NCBI GenBank assembly: GCA_900550315.1
Contig: URRK01000115.1
Coordinates: forward strand, 1-5,810
Source: an uncultured Oscillospiraceae bacterium
GTDB taxonomy: Bacteria; Bacillota; Clostridia; Oscillospirales; Acutalibacteraceae
Direction of reading: 5' to 3'
DNA: 5,810 bases
Shown piece by piece: positions 5,274 through 5,810 of this stretch. The first letter of the stretch is position 1, and each line of letters opens with the position of its first letter. The translations under genes were made by a program, and so were the position numbers. The notes under the pieces are model-generated. The model saw only the letters and a list, made by a program, of their open reading frames with translations, had not been told where the DNA came from and made no database searches.

Positions 5274-5810
5274 TGCCGTTGTGCTCCTTTTTACTTCTAA
5301 TCATTTTTGTTATTTCATCTGCCCATTGCTCTTGCGAAAGGCTGCCGCTTTGGGACAGTTGTAGTTTTTCGTTTTCTTCCCGCAGCGTTTGAACCGACTG
5401 TTTAAAAGACTCGGCCGGGTTGTTAAACGCGCTGCGTTTAGCAGTAAGGGAGGTAATGTAGCCAATTTCCTCCGGCGTGTAATCGGCGGCAATAAAGCCA
5501 ATATCAAACGCCGCGCCCTGCTGCGCACAGACCGTTAAGCTATGCAAAACGCGCCGGTTTAAAGCCGAAACAAACAAAGGGGATAAATCCTGCTGCCGGG
5601 TTAAATAATCGGGGTGGGCAATTAGCAGGGCTAAAATTTCCTCCTCGGCGCTAACGGCGCGGGCCAGCCTTTGTTTTTCGGGGTTTACGGCGTTTGGCTG
5701 CAGGCGGGGGGTAACAATTTCGCGCAGCTTGGCCCGCCGGCCGGAAAAATGCTTTTTTTTACGCAGCTGTTCTACCTTGGCGGCCAAAACCTCTTTTGAA
5801 ACGCTGAATT
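5266..5810 (-). CDS. dnaG: DNA primase DnaG, C-terminal 180 residues (cut by right window edge)
   Basis: DnaG makes the RNA primers for replication at the fork. Only the C-terminal part is visible. It starts in the helical end of the polymerase domain (VSKEVLAAKVEQLRKKK), passes through a basic linker (FSGRRAKLREIVTPRLQPN) and ends in the DnaB-helicase-interaction domain. That domain begins at AVSAEEEILALLIAHPDYL and finishes with a helical tail (SFKQSVQTLREENEKLQL, then EQWADEITKMIRSKKE). The zinc-binding and TOPRIM catalytic regions lie outside the window, so catalytic residues cannot be checked. The frame is open to the edge, and the TTG at 5787 is an internal codon rather than a start. 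The call rests on these C-terminal patterns and on the 8-base overlap with rpoD, the usual partner of dnaG. Identification without that context would be weaker. Confidence 0.9.
   Translation of the reverse strand, partial: FSVSKEVLAAKVEQLRKKKHFSGRRAKLREIVTPRLQPNAVNPEKQRLARAVSAEEEILALLIAHPDYLTRQQDLSPLFVSALNRRVLHSLTVCAQQGAAFDIGFIAADYTPEEIGYITSLTAKRSAFNNPAESFKQSVQTLREENEKLQLSQSGSLSQEQWADEITKMIRSKKEHNGNE
5284..5289 (-). promoter_or_regulatory. Ribosome binding site for rpoD inside dnaG
   Basis: AAGGAG on the minus strand lies 10 bases before the rpoD ATG (5273-5271) and inside the last codons of dnaG. It supports the chosen rpoD start and coupled translation with dnaG. Confidence 0.75.

Noticed and set aside
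5012..5392. 126-residue plus-strand frame opposite the rpoD/dnaG junction
   Set aside because: Its Pro/Ala/Arg-rich composition mirrors the acidic Glu/Asp codons of rpoD on the other strand. No coding signals support it.

Overview
The window holds eight protein-coding genes, all read leftwards (minus strand), with short spacers and several translational overlaps. It looks like chromosomal core sequence from a Gram-positive anaerobe of the class Clostridia, probably Oscillospirales (Ruminococcaceae-like). The grounds are the dnaG-sigma-A gene pair, a Clostridia-type four-cysteine TSCPD protein, a Gram-positive FtsEX pair, AGGAG-type ribosome binding sites and the heavy use of TTA leucine codons. 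The taxon is an inference from gene content, not a measured result. I saw no mobile elements, CRISPR arrays, tRNA or rRNA genes.

In transcription order (right to left), the first block is the 3' end of dnaG (primase, cut by the right edge), rpoD/sigA (primary sigma factor, overlapping dnaG by 8 bases), and an Rrf2-family regulator with an Fe-S-type cysteine set that starts 6 bases after rpoD. A 132-base spacer follows. It holds a large stem-loop at the Rrf2 stop codon and a 17-base tandem direct repeat. After it come a small four-cysteine TSCPD protein and an unrecognised 182-residue cysteine-rich helical protein. This block ends at two consecutive hairpins, the second a canonical intrinsic terminator with a U6 tract.

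A 281-base gene-free region (2520-2800) contains those terminators and then a plausible sigma-A promoter that restarts transcription leftwards. The second block is a CdaR/PucR-type regulator, ftsE and the 5' two thirds of ftsX (cut by the left edge). FtsE and FtsX form the ABC-like complex that controls peptidoglycan hydrolases during division or elongation. Here they appear to be co-transcribed with, and possibly controlled by, a regulator of a family usually linked to metabolite sensing.

The window is mostly ordinary core genome. The points worth a second look are the Rrf2 regulator fused into the dnaG-rpoD operon, the acidic replacement of sigma region 1.1, the TSCPD plus cysteine-rich protein pair behind a tandem repeat, the regulator-ftsEX linkage, and a low-complexity insertion in the FtsX extracellular domain. 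I found no convincing evidence of a wholly new system.
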